NCBI GenBank assembly: GCA_003008705.1
Contig: PDUO01000006.1
Location: forward strand, 381,295-445,294
DNA: 64,000 nt
Source of the DNA: Pezicula radicicola
Lineage: Eukaryota; Ascomycota; Leotiomycetes; Helotiales; Dermateaceae
Direction of reading: 5' to 3'
Positions within the stretch are counted from its first letter, which is position 1. Each line of letters starts with the position of its first letter. This document shows positions 25,688 to 37,329 of this stretch, one piece after another. The translations under genes were made by a program, and so were the position numbers. A model generated the notes under the pieces. The model did no database searches and was not told where the DNA came from. It saw only the letters and a program-made list of their open reading frames with translations.

Positions 25688-26286
25688 GGCGCCCTTGTGG
25701 TTTGCTAGGGAATATAGAACATGAAAGCAAGAGAAGAGAAGCAGCGCGCCAACGCCATCAATGGAACGAGTGTTAGCATTTGGCAGGCCGAAAGGTAATC
25801 AGTGACGTACGAGTACGAGAAGACAAATTGTAGGACAGGGATATAATGAGCTAGGCAAATCATTACTCCGAATCTCCGAGCCTCTGGACCTCGTCCCAAA
25901 TAATATATCCTCGTGATTTTCACAGGCGTATCACACATTTTGACCTTCACTTAGCAAAGATCTCATCCCACCGATAACCGTATGTCAATCAGAGGTGCTA
26001 CAGAAAAGGACTAATGCTCCTACTAGGTATCAACTTCGTCGCTCTTTCTCGGCCACATATTCATCCTGCGACAACGCAATTAGTTATCTGGCTTTGATAT
26101 CTCACGCAGCGCAACACATTAGCGACAGTAAAAAGCAAGCTCAGCGCTTTCCTGAAAGTGTTCGCGTTTGAATAGGTCGACAGAACTCCATCTTGAAGTG
26201 TAGTTAGATCACGTGCTAGACTATAGCCCTTCAGGATCGTTCTTGATATCTACATACCTACCTTTGTACATATTTAAGCATTCAAG
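25688..26286. other. Divergent promoter region (tafazzin / NOSIP-like)
   Basis: About 600 bp between two diverging housekeeping genes. The short minus-strand frame at 25705-25950 lacks any motif. ACCTACCT-like sequence lies about 25 bp upstream of the NOSIP-like start codon. Confidence 0.4.
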
Positions 26287-27502
26287 ATGGCTCACAGTAA
26301 GTCAAGTCACCATTAAATTTAACTCCAAATAAGCTAAAATGAAAATGAAAGGCAAACGCAACACCTCCCGCTCCGTCTTCACATCCTATGAAAGAGATCT
26401 CGCAAAATCGGCCTGGAACTCTACAAGCGCGCGTCTCTCCAGAGATTCATTCCTACCCTTCGCATCCTGCCGACTATGTCTTCAACCCGCGCAAGAACCA
26501 GTCTCCTGTTTGCATGGTGATATTTTCTGTCGTGAATGTGCACTAAGCAACATTCTATCTCAAAAGAAAGAGATTAAGCGTTTAGAGAAGACGAGGGAGA
26601 AAGAAGCGAGGGAAGCTGAAGGGGATAGGAATCGTGAGGAAGACGAGGCTAGGGAGAGGGCTGTGAAGGAGTTTGAGAGAATTCAGATGGGATTGGAGGT
26701 TAAGAGCGGTGGTACTAAAGGACAGAAGATTGTAGGGAGGGAAGATGGGAAAATTGTTGTTGAGGAGGATGTCGACGGAGGGAAGAGAGGAGAAAAGAGG
26801 AAGTTTGAGTTGGATGAGGATGAGTTGCTTCGAATCGCCAGGGAAGACCGAACTAAAGCAAGAAAAGCAATTGACGAGGAAAAAGTAAGACTCTATTCCC
26901 ATCTCTACATACCCAACATTCAAACTAACAAACACAATCAGGCCTCGAAAACAACCCTCCCATCCTTCTGGGTCCCCTCCATAACGCCTTCCTCAAACAC
27001 CCACAACACCCTCCACACCATCACTAAAAAAGCCAAACAATCACCCATTTGTCCAGCATCTCAATCCGACAAACCACACAACTACTCCCTACACACCTTA
27101 ATAACCGTCTCTTTTACCGAAGAAAAAGATACCACCACCAAAAAAACCCAAAGAATCTGTCCATCCTGCAAAAAAGCACTAAGCAACACCTCAAAAGCAA
27201 TGCTAGCAAAACCCTGCGGTCACGTCCTCTGCAAGTCATGCGTAACAAAATTCATGACTCCATCAGGAATACATGATCCACACGCACCAGACATAGATCA
27301 AAACATCCTGACTTGTTATGTATGTGATGAAAATCTAACTGAGAAGAAAGATGGGAAGGGAGATAAGGAAAAAGAAAAGGAGAAGGAGAAGGAGAAGGAG
27401 AAGATTAAGCCAGGCTTAGTTGAAATTAAATGTGAGGGAACTGGATTTGCAAGTGGCGGACCTAATAAGGTTGAGAGATCGGGAGTTGCTTTTCAATGTT
27501 AA
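26287..27502 (+). CDS. NOSIP-like RING/U-box E3 ubiquitin ligase
   Basis: Exons 26287-26296 (10 nt), 26352-26884 and 26942-27502 give 367 residues. The splice of the tiny first exon restores the family N-terminus [18 protein letters not shown]. This is followed by the NOSIP zinc-finger region with [21 protein letters not shown] (read as a split RING) and a Lys/Glu-rich helix. The C-terminal half-RING has [15 protein letters not shown] and CYVCDENL. The second intron (57 nt) is a multiple of three without a stop, so unspliced RNA would also be open. A Lys-Glu repeat lies near 27367-27402. Animal and plant homologues are nuclear or cytoplasmic ubiquitin ligases associated with spliceosomes; the fungal role is not established by sequence. 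Longer than animal NOSIP (about 300 residues). Confidence 0.88.
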
Positions 27503-28105
27503 GACGAGAGCCATAGGGTGTATACATACATTTTAAATACTGGCTTTTCTTAAGCCTAGATTAGAGGGTAGAGCAATCAAGAGCTATGCCGGCAACCGGT
27601 CTATTTTCCAATTGAGTCAGGCTAAGTAAATATATCTGGAAATGCTACCATGTAGAACTCGGTAGAAAGAAGCAGTACATGTAACTGAAACTTTGGGTGT
27701 GGTGCTATCTCCGATAAACATCACTGATTCGTTTCGCGTCAATCTCATACTACAGTAGTGTTGGTTTTTCTCCGTTAAAATTTTAATGAAGTGAGTCGAT
27801 ACTTTCCATTGCTATACTGTAGTAGGTAGTAGACAATAATTTGTTGTGCATCTTTGATGCCTCTGTTCCACACTATATCATACACCTCACAAACTACCAG
27901 CAGTATATGCAATTTTGTCCACACCACCTTCGATGCATTGTCAAATACACTTCCAAGAAATACAAATTTGCCTTCCAACCATCGCCCACCCATTGATCAT
28001 TATCAGTACAGTTTCAAGACCAAACTTAACGCCTTTGCAAGCTCCCATCCATACCTATGTACAGACTGTCATTAAGGCCATATTTCTCATTCTTCGACAA
28101 TTTAA
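27503..28105. other. 3' intergenic between convergent genes
   Basis: About 600 bp between the ends of two converging genes. AT-rich, with no supported frame. Confidence 0.45.
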
Positions 28106-29592
28106 TCACTCCTCGTCCTTAGGCTCAGAGATTTTTTCACCAAGCATCTCCTGTGCATTTCCCAACAAATGACCTGCCTCCTGAGAAGCACGCTCGTTTG
28201 CGCTCTTCGCGCTCTCAGTCGCATTATTGGTTACAGCACCTGTTTTCTCCCCGATATCAGACACAGTAGCGCTGATATTCCTACCCACGACCACATATCC
28301 CTCCTTAATCTTGTCACTGGCACCGGAGACAGCATTTCCAGCACGGCCAGATACATCACTAGCGGATGGTACCTTGTTTGTAAGCTTCAATAGGAGGAAG
28401 TACAGCTGGATGATGACTTTGTGGACGGCCTCCTTGACAAGCATTGTGATGCCATGGCTGAAGAATCCTTTGCATATCTCGCCCCCAACGCCCTCATACA
28501 GAGCCGCAATGCCCTCTTCTCTATAGATCTTAAGAATGGCAGCGAAGACCGTAGTACGTTTCGCAACGCGACCGGCATGTTTACCCACTTTTTTGGCATC
28601 TGATTTAGTCTCTGCTGCCTGGGCCTCATCTTTGAGTTCTTGGGCGGTTGAGGTAGGGAGAGGCGATGATGATGAGGCTTGAGCTCGTGCTTTGGCGAGT
28701 GCGAAGGGGTAGGTGACAGTTGAAGCGATTGCTTTTGAAATTGCCGCAATTAAGAATGTAGTTCTGGCACCTGGATCCTCCCTTTGGCTTCTCGGTATCA
28801 TCGTCCTCTTGAAGAACTCATATAGGAAGAATGTCAAGCTTGGATTCAGAGTCAGTACCAAGCTAGCAGAATATCCAGACCAGAACCCTTGTATTCCCTT
28901 CTCTTCCCGGATCTGCTTATAGATCTCTGAAACTGAAACGGATTTGTTTGTGTTTGGGAACCGTGAGGCGAGGAGCGATGCCGTCTGTTTCCGCGTAACA
29001 ATATTGGATATTGGCGTTGTGAAGAACTTCGAGAAAGCACCAGCCAAAGTCCCAACAGCCAATTCGTCAGATACTGGTAACTTTCTACCATTCCCATTCC
29101 CGTTGATCCTCATCTCCCGCATGTAATTATAGAACAGGAAGAATAAGAACGAATCCGCGATGTTTTTTCTAGTGTCTTGGAGGACGCCAGTATAGAAACC
29201 TTGGATTCCTTCTTGGGTGTAGATCTTACGAAAAGCATCAATGACGCCATCGTATTCAGCTGGGTCTTTGACGGTCGATTCCTTTCGAAGGGAACGTTGA
29301 ACTTGAAGGCGCGTAATTATGAGGTCGAGTGGGTAGATACAGAGGTTGGAGATTGCAGTCCCGGTCGAACCTGCGAGAGCATGGCCAAGTGCTGGGAGGG
29401 CAGGTCCAATAGTAGACGGTGGTTGCTCATGCTCCTGTATCTGATGATACAGCGAAAATGCATCCTTTGAAATCCCCACGTTACGTTAGCTCAGTCATCT
29501 TTCCATTTACACAGTCACACCAGGAGGAAGGATTATATTACAGCATAAGAAAAGAGGTAACGTACAAGTTGACTATTGTAGATGTTCGCCAT
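28106..29592 (-). CDS. Peroxisomal adenine-nucleotide carrier (PMP47/ANT1 type) with extended C-terminal tail
   Basis: A 9-codon first exon (29592-29566, MANIYNSQL) joins exon 2 (29464-28106), giving 461 residues. It is a mitochondrial carrier family protein with three tandem repeats. The first signature is PLDLIITRLQ, the second is a diverged P-x-[ST] repeat after GAFSKFFTTPISNIVTRKQ, and the third is TYPFALAKARAQ followed by EGIAALYEGVGGEICKGF. The N-terminal ALGHALAGSTGTAISNL matches the peroxisomal PMP47/Ant1 branch, which exchanges ATP for AMP to support fatty-acid activation. Carriers of this family are normally about 300-340 residues. This one has an additional tail of roughly 90 residues rich in Ala, Ser, Asn and Glu (VSGRAGNAVSGASDKIKEG and onward), resembling LEA-type amphipathic helices. 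The start is chosen because the longer exon-2 frame has no ATG of its own. Confidence 0.85.
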
Positions 29593-30791
29593 CTTGTCGA
29601 CAATTGCTGAATACAAGAGGGAGACGACAATGGAGGGTTGCGAGGAATGAGGAGAACATCGTGGAAAGAGGGGTGTTGATATGGCTTTGTATGGCTTTCC
29701 GCTGTGCCGCTAGCAATTACTCCAAGTTACCTCCCCACGAGTGTCGTCATTGTCATCCAACACAGTGGTGATCCTTGTCCTTCCCCGGATTTGCACGAAG
29801 TTGGTCCGTGCCAACCCCCAAGCCAAGCAGAGGGGGGCATGTGTCAGTCAACTCAGATGAACTTACACATACTGTAATATAATAGGCTGAAATTCAACCT
29901 ATACTGCCTCCTCTGTATAATTACTTAGCATGTTGCGTTATTGAACTCGGTTCTTCATCTTGTGCCCTTGTCTATATCCTTGCCGCACTTTACTTTTTAA
30001 GGAGACAGGCAGTATTGTTCTCTGTTTTGAGTTACGAAGATGCATGGAATGTAAGAGAAATTTTAGGGTAGATTAGCAGGGGCTCGCAAGCTAATATAAT
30101 TTTGTGAAGGGAAGCGATGAGCACTACCGAAGCCAATAGCTACTATGTTTAGCGACTAGCCCTGACTAGAATGCGCCTCCCCTCCTCCCAGACTTAGGAA
30201 TTTAGGAGGTAAAATCATAATCAAAATTTGTTAGAGAATTCGGTGTTAGAGCTAATTTGAGCAATGCTGTCACTGTCAGGCTTATTAGCAATGACTCTAT
30301 GTCAGAAGACTACAAGAGTTCTGATATCGATGGGAATATTCACGGCTATCGACTGGATAATTGATGGGAAGTTTGATCTGAAAATGATAATCAAGGCGGT
30401 ATACAAGACCAGACCGATACACTTAGTGTACCGAGGCTTTAGAGATATTGTATATAGAAAGGTGTGGCCACAAGAGACAGATACTTGATGAGTGAAGATA
30501 CGGTGCAATAAAATCATTTAATAAGTAAGAATGTTAGTAATTATACTTCTAATGGAAGTTCGCAAAAGGATAGACCTGAAATCTCTGTTAAACTTAAGAG
30601 TCTCTTAAAAGTTATATTTTTATTAAACTAAATAAGAATAGTTATATAATCATCCTCCTCTAGCTACTACATGTATTCCTATTTCCATACACAAGTTCCC
30701 TTACTTAATACAACAACACCTTTACCTACCCGTATACTGCTCCCCAAATAACCATTCCATTCAACAAAATTTTAAAGTCAAACCCCTAACC
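29593..30791. other. Intergenic, no supported gene
   Basis: 1.2 kb. It carries the promoter of the carrier gene at the left. A 74-codon plus-strand frame at 30264-30488 has one hydrophobic stretch and a basic end, but no family resemblance; I do not call it. Confidence 0.45.
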
Positions 30792-31374
30792 TCACCATGA
30801 CCTAACAAGGAGATGTGCAAACTGATTGAATAGCTCAATCGCACTCTGCTCGTCTCCATTTGAAATTTCCCGAGTCAACATATCCAGCTCTGAACGCAAC
30901 TGTTCCCGTCTAGTAACTCTAACGTTGCGGCGATAATCCTCAAGTGAACCCCGACACAATGGACATGTACGTCTGTGATTCATTTCTTCATCTAGACATC
31001 CTCTACAAAAAGTGTGATTACAGCGAGTAGTAACTGGATATACGATCTTTGATAAGCAGATCGCACATGTCTCCGCTTCGCTCTTAGGCTTTTTAACTTT
31101 GACTTTTAGAGTAAGGATTTTGGATTCTTTGATAGTGCGGAGACAACCAGTTGGTATCCATCCTTGAAATGAGATTGCACTCTTATAAATCTTAACTAGT
31201 GTCCATCCTGTTCTAAAGTTAGCTCTTGTTTGTTTTAGGAAGAAACTATGTCAAATACTTACTCTGAGTTCTGCTCTTCCGAACAATGGATACAAGCTCG
31301 TTCTTTTTTACAGAAATCTGTGTCGTTCTGTTTCGAGCCGCAGTAAAGTCGCATAGTACACGGTATTTCGGCAT
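30792..31374 (-). CDS. Small SH3-RING finger protein
   Basis: Exons 31374-31263 and 31207-30792 join in phase 1 to give 175 residues. Residues 1-65 resemble an SH3 domain of the myosin-I type: KYRVLCDFTA at the start, ISVKKNELVSIV in the middle, GWIPTGCL at the end. A C3HC4 RING follows at about 90-128: CAIC, CNHTFC, RGC, CPLC. The C-terminus is a charged helix rich in Arg and Glu. A RING suggests ubiquitin-ligase activity and an SH3 suggests recruitment to proline-rich partners; both are inference from the folds. The protein is very short for a two-domain ligase. It is separate from the carrier gene and from the convergent region on its right. Confidence 0.75.
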
Positions 31375-32079
31375 TGTTGCTTTTTGTGGACCCATATTTG
31401 CTTGTCGCGAAGGTATTTGTGGATTAGAGAGGTTTGTGGAGATGGAAGTTTGTAGAAAAGAGAGTTTCGAAGATGGTTCTAAAATGGAGAAAGATAGACA
31501 AGTGGAGGAATCTTTATAAACTGTTTTTATTTCTAGATGGACTGAATGTGCTTGTCCTAATGTTATTCTTGACTAAGTTAAGTTTTGAGCCCGAACCCTA
31601 TTAGCGTATTTTCCCTCAGACCGTTACAAGTAGTAGATGGGTAAGGAGATAATCAGTTCCTACTGAAATCAAGTTACTTACCAAATCAGGTTAGTTATCT
31701 AGGTAGGTTGAGCCAGTGTTATCTAAATCAAGTCGGTTACTAAACTCAAGTTAATTACGTAAAAATATCGAACTCCACAGAGGATGTCCTAGTTTATATA
31801 GACGCTAATCAATCATCGCTGTTTTTAAACATAGCGAGCATTTTAGAGGGATTCTGTTGGAATCACTAGGGTGAGTATACTCGTAAGAATATAGGTAAGA
31901 TTGGTTTGTATTGTAATAATTGATTGATGATCTTGGAATAGAAACGAATGCTACGATATAAGTAGTCCTCGGCTACTTAGCTCGCCTATGGAACTATAAC
32001 AGTTCCGTACTATATTCCCAGCAGATTCTTATTATTACGAATTAAAGCACATCTTTTGCAACACCCATCCAAACGTCTA
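31375..32079. other. Intergenic with repeat array
   Basis: Upstream of the SH3-RING gene and downstream of the 5'-nucleotidase gene. It contains copy D of the 18-bp repeat (31655-31765) and otherwise AT-rich DNA without coding signal. Confidence 0.5.
31655..31765. repeat. Degenerate 17-18-bp tandem repeat, copy D
   Basis: Units such as AAATCAAGTTACTTACC, AAATCAGGTTAGTTATC and AAACTCAAGTTAATTACG follow one another. They match the unit of copy B in orientation and sequence. Confidence 0.55.
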
Positions 32080-34224
32080 CTAGTTCAATCTAACCGCCCT
32101 ATGACGCCCAGATCTCCTGGTAATAGCTGTCTCATTAACAACAGAAATCCGGCCATCTAGCGCAATATCCACGGGCGTCATCTGCTGAATATAAGCAGTA
32201 AGAACTTCATCCTGAGTATCAAGAACAGCAAAGTCGCTAGTCTTCTGAAAAATATTATCACCACCTAAATTTCATCAGCCAATTAGTTCAGCAAAAACCC
32301 GAAAAAGAAAAAGGCCAATAAAAAGAAAATATAAAGACCTACCACCAGCCAGAAAATCCAACGTAACAACATTATAACTCCCCCCAAGATCAATCGGCTC
32401 CAAACCAACACCAATATCCACACTAACAAGCTTACTCCCAACCTCCCTATTAGAATCATAAACAACACTCAATTGCCTACTAACCTGAACAGAAGAAGTA
32501 ACAACAGCCCCATTAACAGAATTAACCTTAGAAATAGAACCTTCAATAGCATCCCAAATCTCTTGACCAGTAAGACTTATCTCAACAATAGAATTACCAA
32601 ATGGAAAACTCGTAAGGACTTCACCTCGGGTAATTGGTCCTATATCTATTGTTGATCGTATACCACCTGCGTTTATGATAGCGCAAGAAGCTGTATTTGA
32701 TTGGTTTAATCGATAGGATAACATTGCGTCTGCCATGAAATCTCCTAGTAGACCTAAAATTATGGTCAATGAATTCTCCTCCTTTCAGAGCTAAAATTTA
32801 GCACTTAAGCATTAGACCTACATTCTTGAACTTGACAAGTACTTTGATCCAATTCGACCAAAGATTCCCCAATAACCTCAGCCGAGAATTCTTCAAAGGG
32901 AATCCTCCACTCTTCAATTTGAGCTTGTAAGTCTGGATCTTGAGCTGTGGTATTGGTTAAATGAATCGGTGCTCCATGATAGGAGAGGATTTTGCCGTTT
33001 GGGTCATATGTTACGTCGATGTATCCGAGGTATTCTCCCCATCCTGTTGTGTTGTAAAATTTAGTTGAGTTAGAAGATGGCGAATAGTTGGATTGGGACT
33101 TACTATATGCTGTTACGATGAAAACTTCATCACCGTCTAGATTGGTTTTGATGGTTGGATAAGGTCCCGCGGCCCCGCTGAAGTTTCCAAGTGGGGTATG
33201 ACTATGGCCACCCATGATAAGTTGTAAACCGGTAGTTGATTCTGCTAATCTTTGGTCTTCATCATAGCCAACTATCCAAAACCTTAGTATTAGCATAGTC
33301 TCTTATACAACGATTTAGAAACGTCGGTATTAGTTCCGAGAGTATCCAAGAATGTCTCCAGAGTGAAAAACACCTAGAAATAGTGTGCAATGAGAACAAT
33401 TGAAAGGGGAATACGTACTATGAGTAATAGCAGCAATCCTAGTAACATTAGTATTCCCCCTAATAAAATCAACAGTCCTCTGCACCGCCTCAACAACATC
33501 AGTAAAAACAGTGCCATCACCAGGTTTAGAAATAGTAGGTGTAGTCTCCGTAGTAATACCAATAACCGCCAATCCATATTCCTCATAAATATGAAACGGC
33601 TTTATCGTAGCATTCAAAACCGGATGATCAGAAACAATATTTGCAGAAATAATTGGAAATGTTAGATTTTGGAGAAAATCGCCGAGTTTATCATCTCCAC
33701 CATCGAACTCGTGGTTTCCAAGTGTCATTCCATCGAATCCTAGTTGGTTTATTGTCTGGGCTATTTTTTCACCGCCATAGTAGGTGTAGAATAATGTTCC
33801 CTGGAAGTGTGTTTAGATTATGTTCGGTATTCATGATGAGGATATTCTTACTTGGAATTCATCTCCTACGTTTAGAAATAGAGTGTCCTTATGGCCGGGT
33901 CTTGTGTTGTCAATGACGGTTTTTACTCTTGCGTAGCCGCCGTAGCATCCAACGGATGTATCTGTGCAATCGGTTCCAGAAGATCGGAATTCATCCAAAT
34001 GGGCGTGGACATCATTGATATGATAGAAAGCTGATTTTGTTAGATGGGAAAGGAAATTTAAGCTAATCAGATAGTCTGGAAGAAAGCTCACATATATTAT
34101 AATTTCCACTCTCATCAATGAATCGTTTCCTCATATGTTGCTTACTGAAAAGTCGATCCTCCTTAGCCGAAGCACAACACAACAATGCAGCTGTTGCGCA
34201 GAGAAATTGACCGGTGAACTTCAT
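32080..34224 (-). CDS. Secreted 5'-nucleotidase / metallophosphoesterase (UshA family)
   Basis: Six exons (34224-34092, 34030-33852, 33800-33419, 33271-32822, 32753-32343, 32264-32080) give 579 residues in phase. An N-terminal signal peptide is visible (MKFTGQFLCATAALLCCASA). The metallophosphoesterase motifs run in order: HINDVHAHLDEF (D-x-H), GDEF (G-D), GNHEFDGG (G-N-H-E), ITH near residue 230, and GGHSHTPLG (G-H-x-H). The C-terminal 5'-nucleotidase domain follows, with NAGGIRSTIDIG, SFPFGNSIVEISLTG and DFLAGGGDN. It has several N-glycosylation sites (N-x-S/T). Likely role: extracellular dephosphorylation of nucleoside 5'-monophosphates for phosphate or purine scavenging. No GPI-anchor signal is evident. 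The third intron is 147 nt, longer than its neighbours. Confidence 0.92.
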
Positions 34225-34732
34225 ACTTATATCTGGCGATAGAAGTCTTCAGACAAAACAGCAGGAAAGCTAAAGAATCGCAAATCAGGAGAAATATACC
34301 TTTATAAACACATTCTTATTTAATAACCGGAGCTACGGGTATTCCGATAACTCAAAAATGCCCAGCTTTGTCGTTCGCCAAGCACATATCACTGAAGGTA
34401 ATTCCAGCACGTTGCCAAGTCTCCCAAGAGATTTTCATAAAGAGCAAGGGAGTTCAGCTTGGGGACATGCTTGGCGCCCAGTCGTCTGTAGAACCTAAAG
34501 AAGAAGGTAATACTACTCGGAAATTACTATTATTCCGTAGAAATTTTAAGCTCTCATAAACCTTTTGCTATATATACACGTACCGAACCTCTGGATCTGA
34601 CTTTTCTCAGTTACTGAAACTAAGTCAGTTGCTCAATATGTAAGACGGCGGTTGATAGGATTTGCATTTGTACTCGAGTCATCTGAGCGAAGCTCAAAGA
34701 CGTCAAAGGGGATTTTCCAGGGGCAGTCAAGC
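34225..34732. other. Intergenic, nothing recognised
   Basis: About 500 bp between the 5'-nucleotidase start and the 3' end of the glycosyltransferase gene. It presumably contains the nucleotidase promoter; no specific motif was identified. Confidence 0.45.
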
Positions 34733-36432
34733 CTACAAAGCCTCCAGAATCCTTTTAGCAGCATTTCCCCTCCCAGAACCTTTACTCTTACAAACCACAG
34801 CTAATTCCATGGCCTTCTCCCTCATATCCTCATCACTAACAACCTTCAACAAAGCACAACTCAACTCCTCAACATCCCAACCCGGCGCCATCCTTCGATT
34901 TCCCCAAACACCAATACCAAGGAATTCAACTCTAACTGCAAAATCATAAAGATCATACCACATAGCAAGAATAACCTGTGGTTTCCCTGCACTGACAGCT
35001 TCATGATAACTACTTGCTCCGCCATGATGTACAGAAGCCACGATGTTTTTATGTCGTAATATTGTACCTGGTTGTGAAGCTAGCCAGTCAATGATTCTTA
35101 TCTGGTCGTTGCGGATATACATATCTAGGAGCTGTATTGCACTTGATGGAGATGGTAATTTAGCTTTCCAGAGTACCTGTATATCTTTAGCAGTTTCTAA
35201 AAATACTCGAAGAGCTCCAGCCATTGCTATAGCACTCTCATCATCCCATTCAAAGAGAGAACCTAGATTGATCAATACGGTGGGTCTTTTATTTAACCAA
35301 GAATCTAGCGCGGCGTCTTGGTCTGCTACACCTCCAAAGTCTATGATAATAGGGCCACAACAGACTACATTATCAGGTACAAAAGTGACTGGAAAGTCGC
35401 TTTTTGAAATGGATGGGACTAGCCAAGGTGCTGTCGGATTTGTAGCCGCGTCATGTATAGCAGATGCAGATATATGGTTTGCGTTTTTGAGTCCGGCGTT
35501 TTTGGCTTTGAGTTTTTTGGATGTAAGGACACAGCAGATAAGATATCCAAGGAAGAATAGGTTGAGAGGGACTAGACATAGCGGGAGCGGGAACGGGAGC
35601 CCGGATGCGAACCTTTCCTGGATTTAGCGGATGTATATGGTAACAAACGTAAAAAATTAAGGGATGCTGTCATTACTCATTGTACCTTTAGTTTGAGGTA
35701 TTGGTATGGACTTGATACTTTAGATGATCCCGTCCAGAATATAAGCTACTTAGCTTGTACTGATACTGAGTTAACATAAATAAAGGTTATATATAAGGTT
35801 CCTCATCTCATGACGAGTAATGACCCAATTCTTAATGTAGAGAAGAATAAGAAATTATAAACTAACATAGGATATTTCCAAAATCCAGCCAAATTAGGTT
35901 GAAGTGAACCAACTCCATCTTTAAGCGTATTCGGAGACAGTACAACATAACGTCTTTTGCTATCCCGAACAGCTTCGACAGCCGGTTGAAAAGCAGGATC
36001 AAGCACAATAACCGAAGGATCAATCTCCTCTATTAGTGAAGCAATTTTCGAATATAATCCCAGATGCTCCTCGACAGTCCAACCCGCAGCAAATTTAGGT
36101 AAGAAGCGGTACCCCTGAAGAGCTCCACGGATTGCCGGGCCATGAATTACGATTTTAGAGAAAGATTCTCCGGCCTGCTGAGCTATAGATTCGGTGAGAT
36201 ATGGTCCTGGAAGTTCGTGGTAAGAAATATTTGTATTGGCTTTGTTTGTTGTGGATTTTGAAGCTTGTTCTGATATTGATAATACATGTTTCTTTAGTGG
36301 TGCAAATGTCGCGATGTGTAATGAGGGACTTCTAGTGGTATCTTGAGCAAGCTCGTAAATTACGGCCAGGTGAACGTTGGCAGCACCATGCTCCCGATTG
36401 GTGATGAAGAGGATAGCGTTTGTGGAGGCCAT
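34733..36432 (-). CDS. GT1-family UDP-glycosyltransferase
   Basis: Exons 36432-35867 and 35612-34733 join (phase 2) across a 254-nt AT-rich intron, giving 481 residues. The N-terminal half begins AILFITNREHGAANVHLAV, a family start with the conserved histidine region. The join restores WKYPMFASGLPFPLP, a phrase usual in fungal members. The C-terminal donor-binding region has VLINLGSLFEWD, then SQPGTILRHKNIVASVHHGG, then SSYHEAVSAGKPQVILAMWYDLYDFA, which replaces the plant-type PSPG box. A hydrophobic stretch follows the join (PLNLFFLGYLICCVL), perhaps a membrane association. Such enzymes glucosylate sterols, lipids or secondary metabolites; the acceptor is unknown. Confidence 0.85.
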
Positions 36433-37329
36433 TGCTTTGTAGAAGTGAGCTAGTAGGAAAGTGAGTATTTGCTGTAAGAGAATGATGTGGTGAGAAGTGG
36501 CACAAAGTATGCCCGTCTATCATAACATAAGGTTTTCCTTTTTAGCGAGGCTTATGGTAAATTTATCCGTTCTCTTGTTTCAGCTCTCCCCCTATTGGAC
36601 TAGGATCTTGATAGGTGTACGGCGATAATTCTCTATTGTACACCGCCACCTTCTCATTTAATTCTGAGTTTGTCTCTTTTCTTCCCTTGTTTTCTGTATA
36701 TTCTTTGGAAGCGTGTTGTTACTGGTAGTTCATGCGTCCATACCCATATTTCGCTGGCTTAGTTACATCATTGGTAGCCGACATGATTTCTAGACGAAAG
36801 TGTTGTAATGAATGGATATATCAAGCAATCTCATATTGCTACCAACAGTAGGTGCTGGCAGTATTTACCTCGCCTGAGCTTGAAGTAGGAAAAGGCACCT
36901 TGACTTTAAAAGGGAAGTAAGCGAGCAACTTCGATGGAATAGAAGATTCAAGGTGACAAAAGATGAATCTTTGAATCTGGAATTTGAACTTGGACAAAGG
37001 TCCTTTGAAATTGCAAATGCGCTGGCCTGGTGTACCTTATGCTGTACAATACAGACATAATACGCATGCGTTAAAACTCCGCCAGAGCAAAGCTAAGTAT
37101 ACACAGAATAAAAACTCCATAAAATAGATGTAAAATTACACTTCAGAACGGGGAAGAAGTGAAGAAACGGGGTATCAAAATGGCCCCACGCTAAGAAGTT
37201 GTGCACCATAAAAACCCAGTCTATACATTTTCGTATCATTTCATCATGGCTTTCCCAGGCATAATGTTTTGTCCTGTTAGTCGCTAGCCTCCCAAAACTC
37301 CAAAATAAAATGCAATGAAAATGCACATT
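36433..37329. other. Intergenic, nothing recognised
   Basis: About 900 bp with the glycosyltransferase promoter on the left and the 3' UTR of the copper-fist gene on the right. No supported frame. Confidence 0.45.

Noticed and set aside
33272..33418. Frame break in the 5'-nucleotidase gene
   Set aside because: Explained by a 147-nt GT-AG intron that restores the ITH-IGYDEDQRL join.
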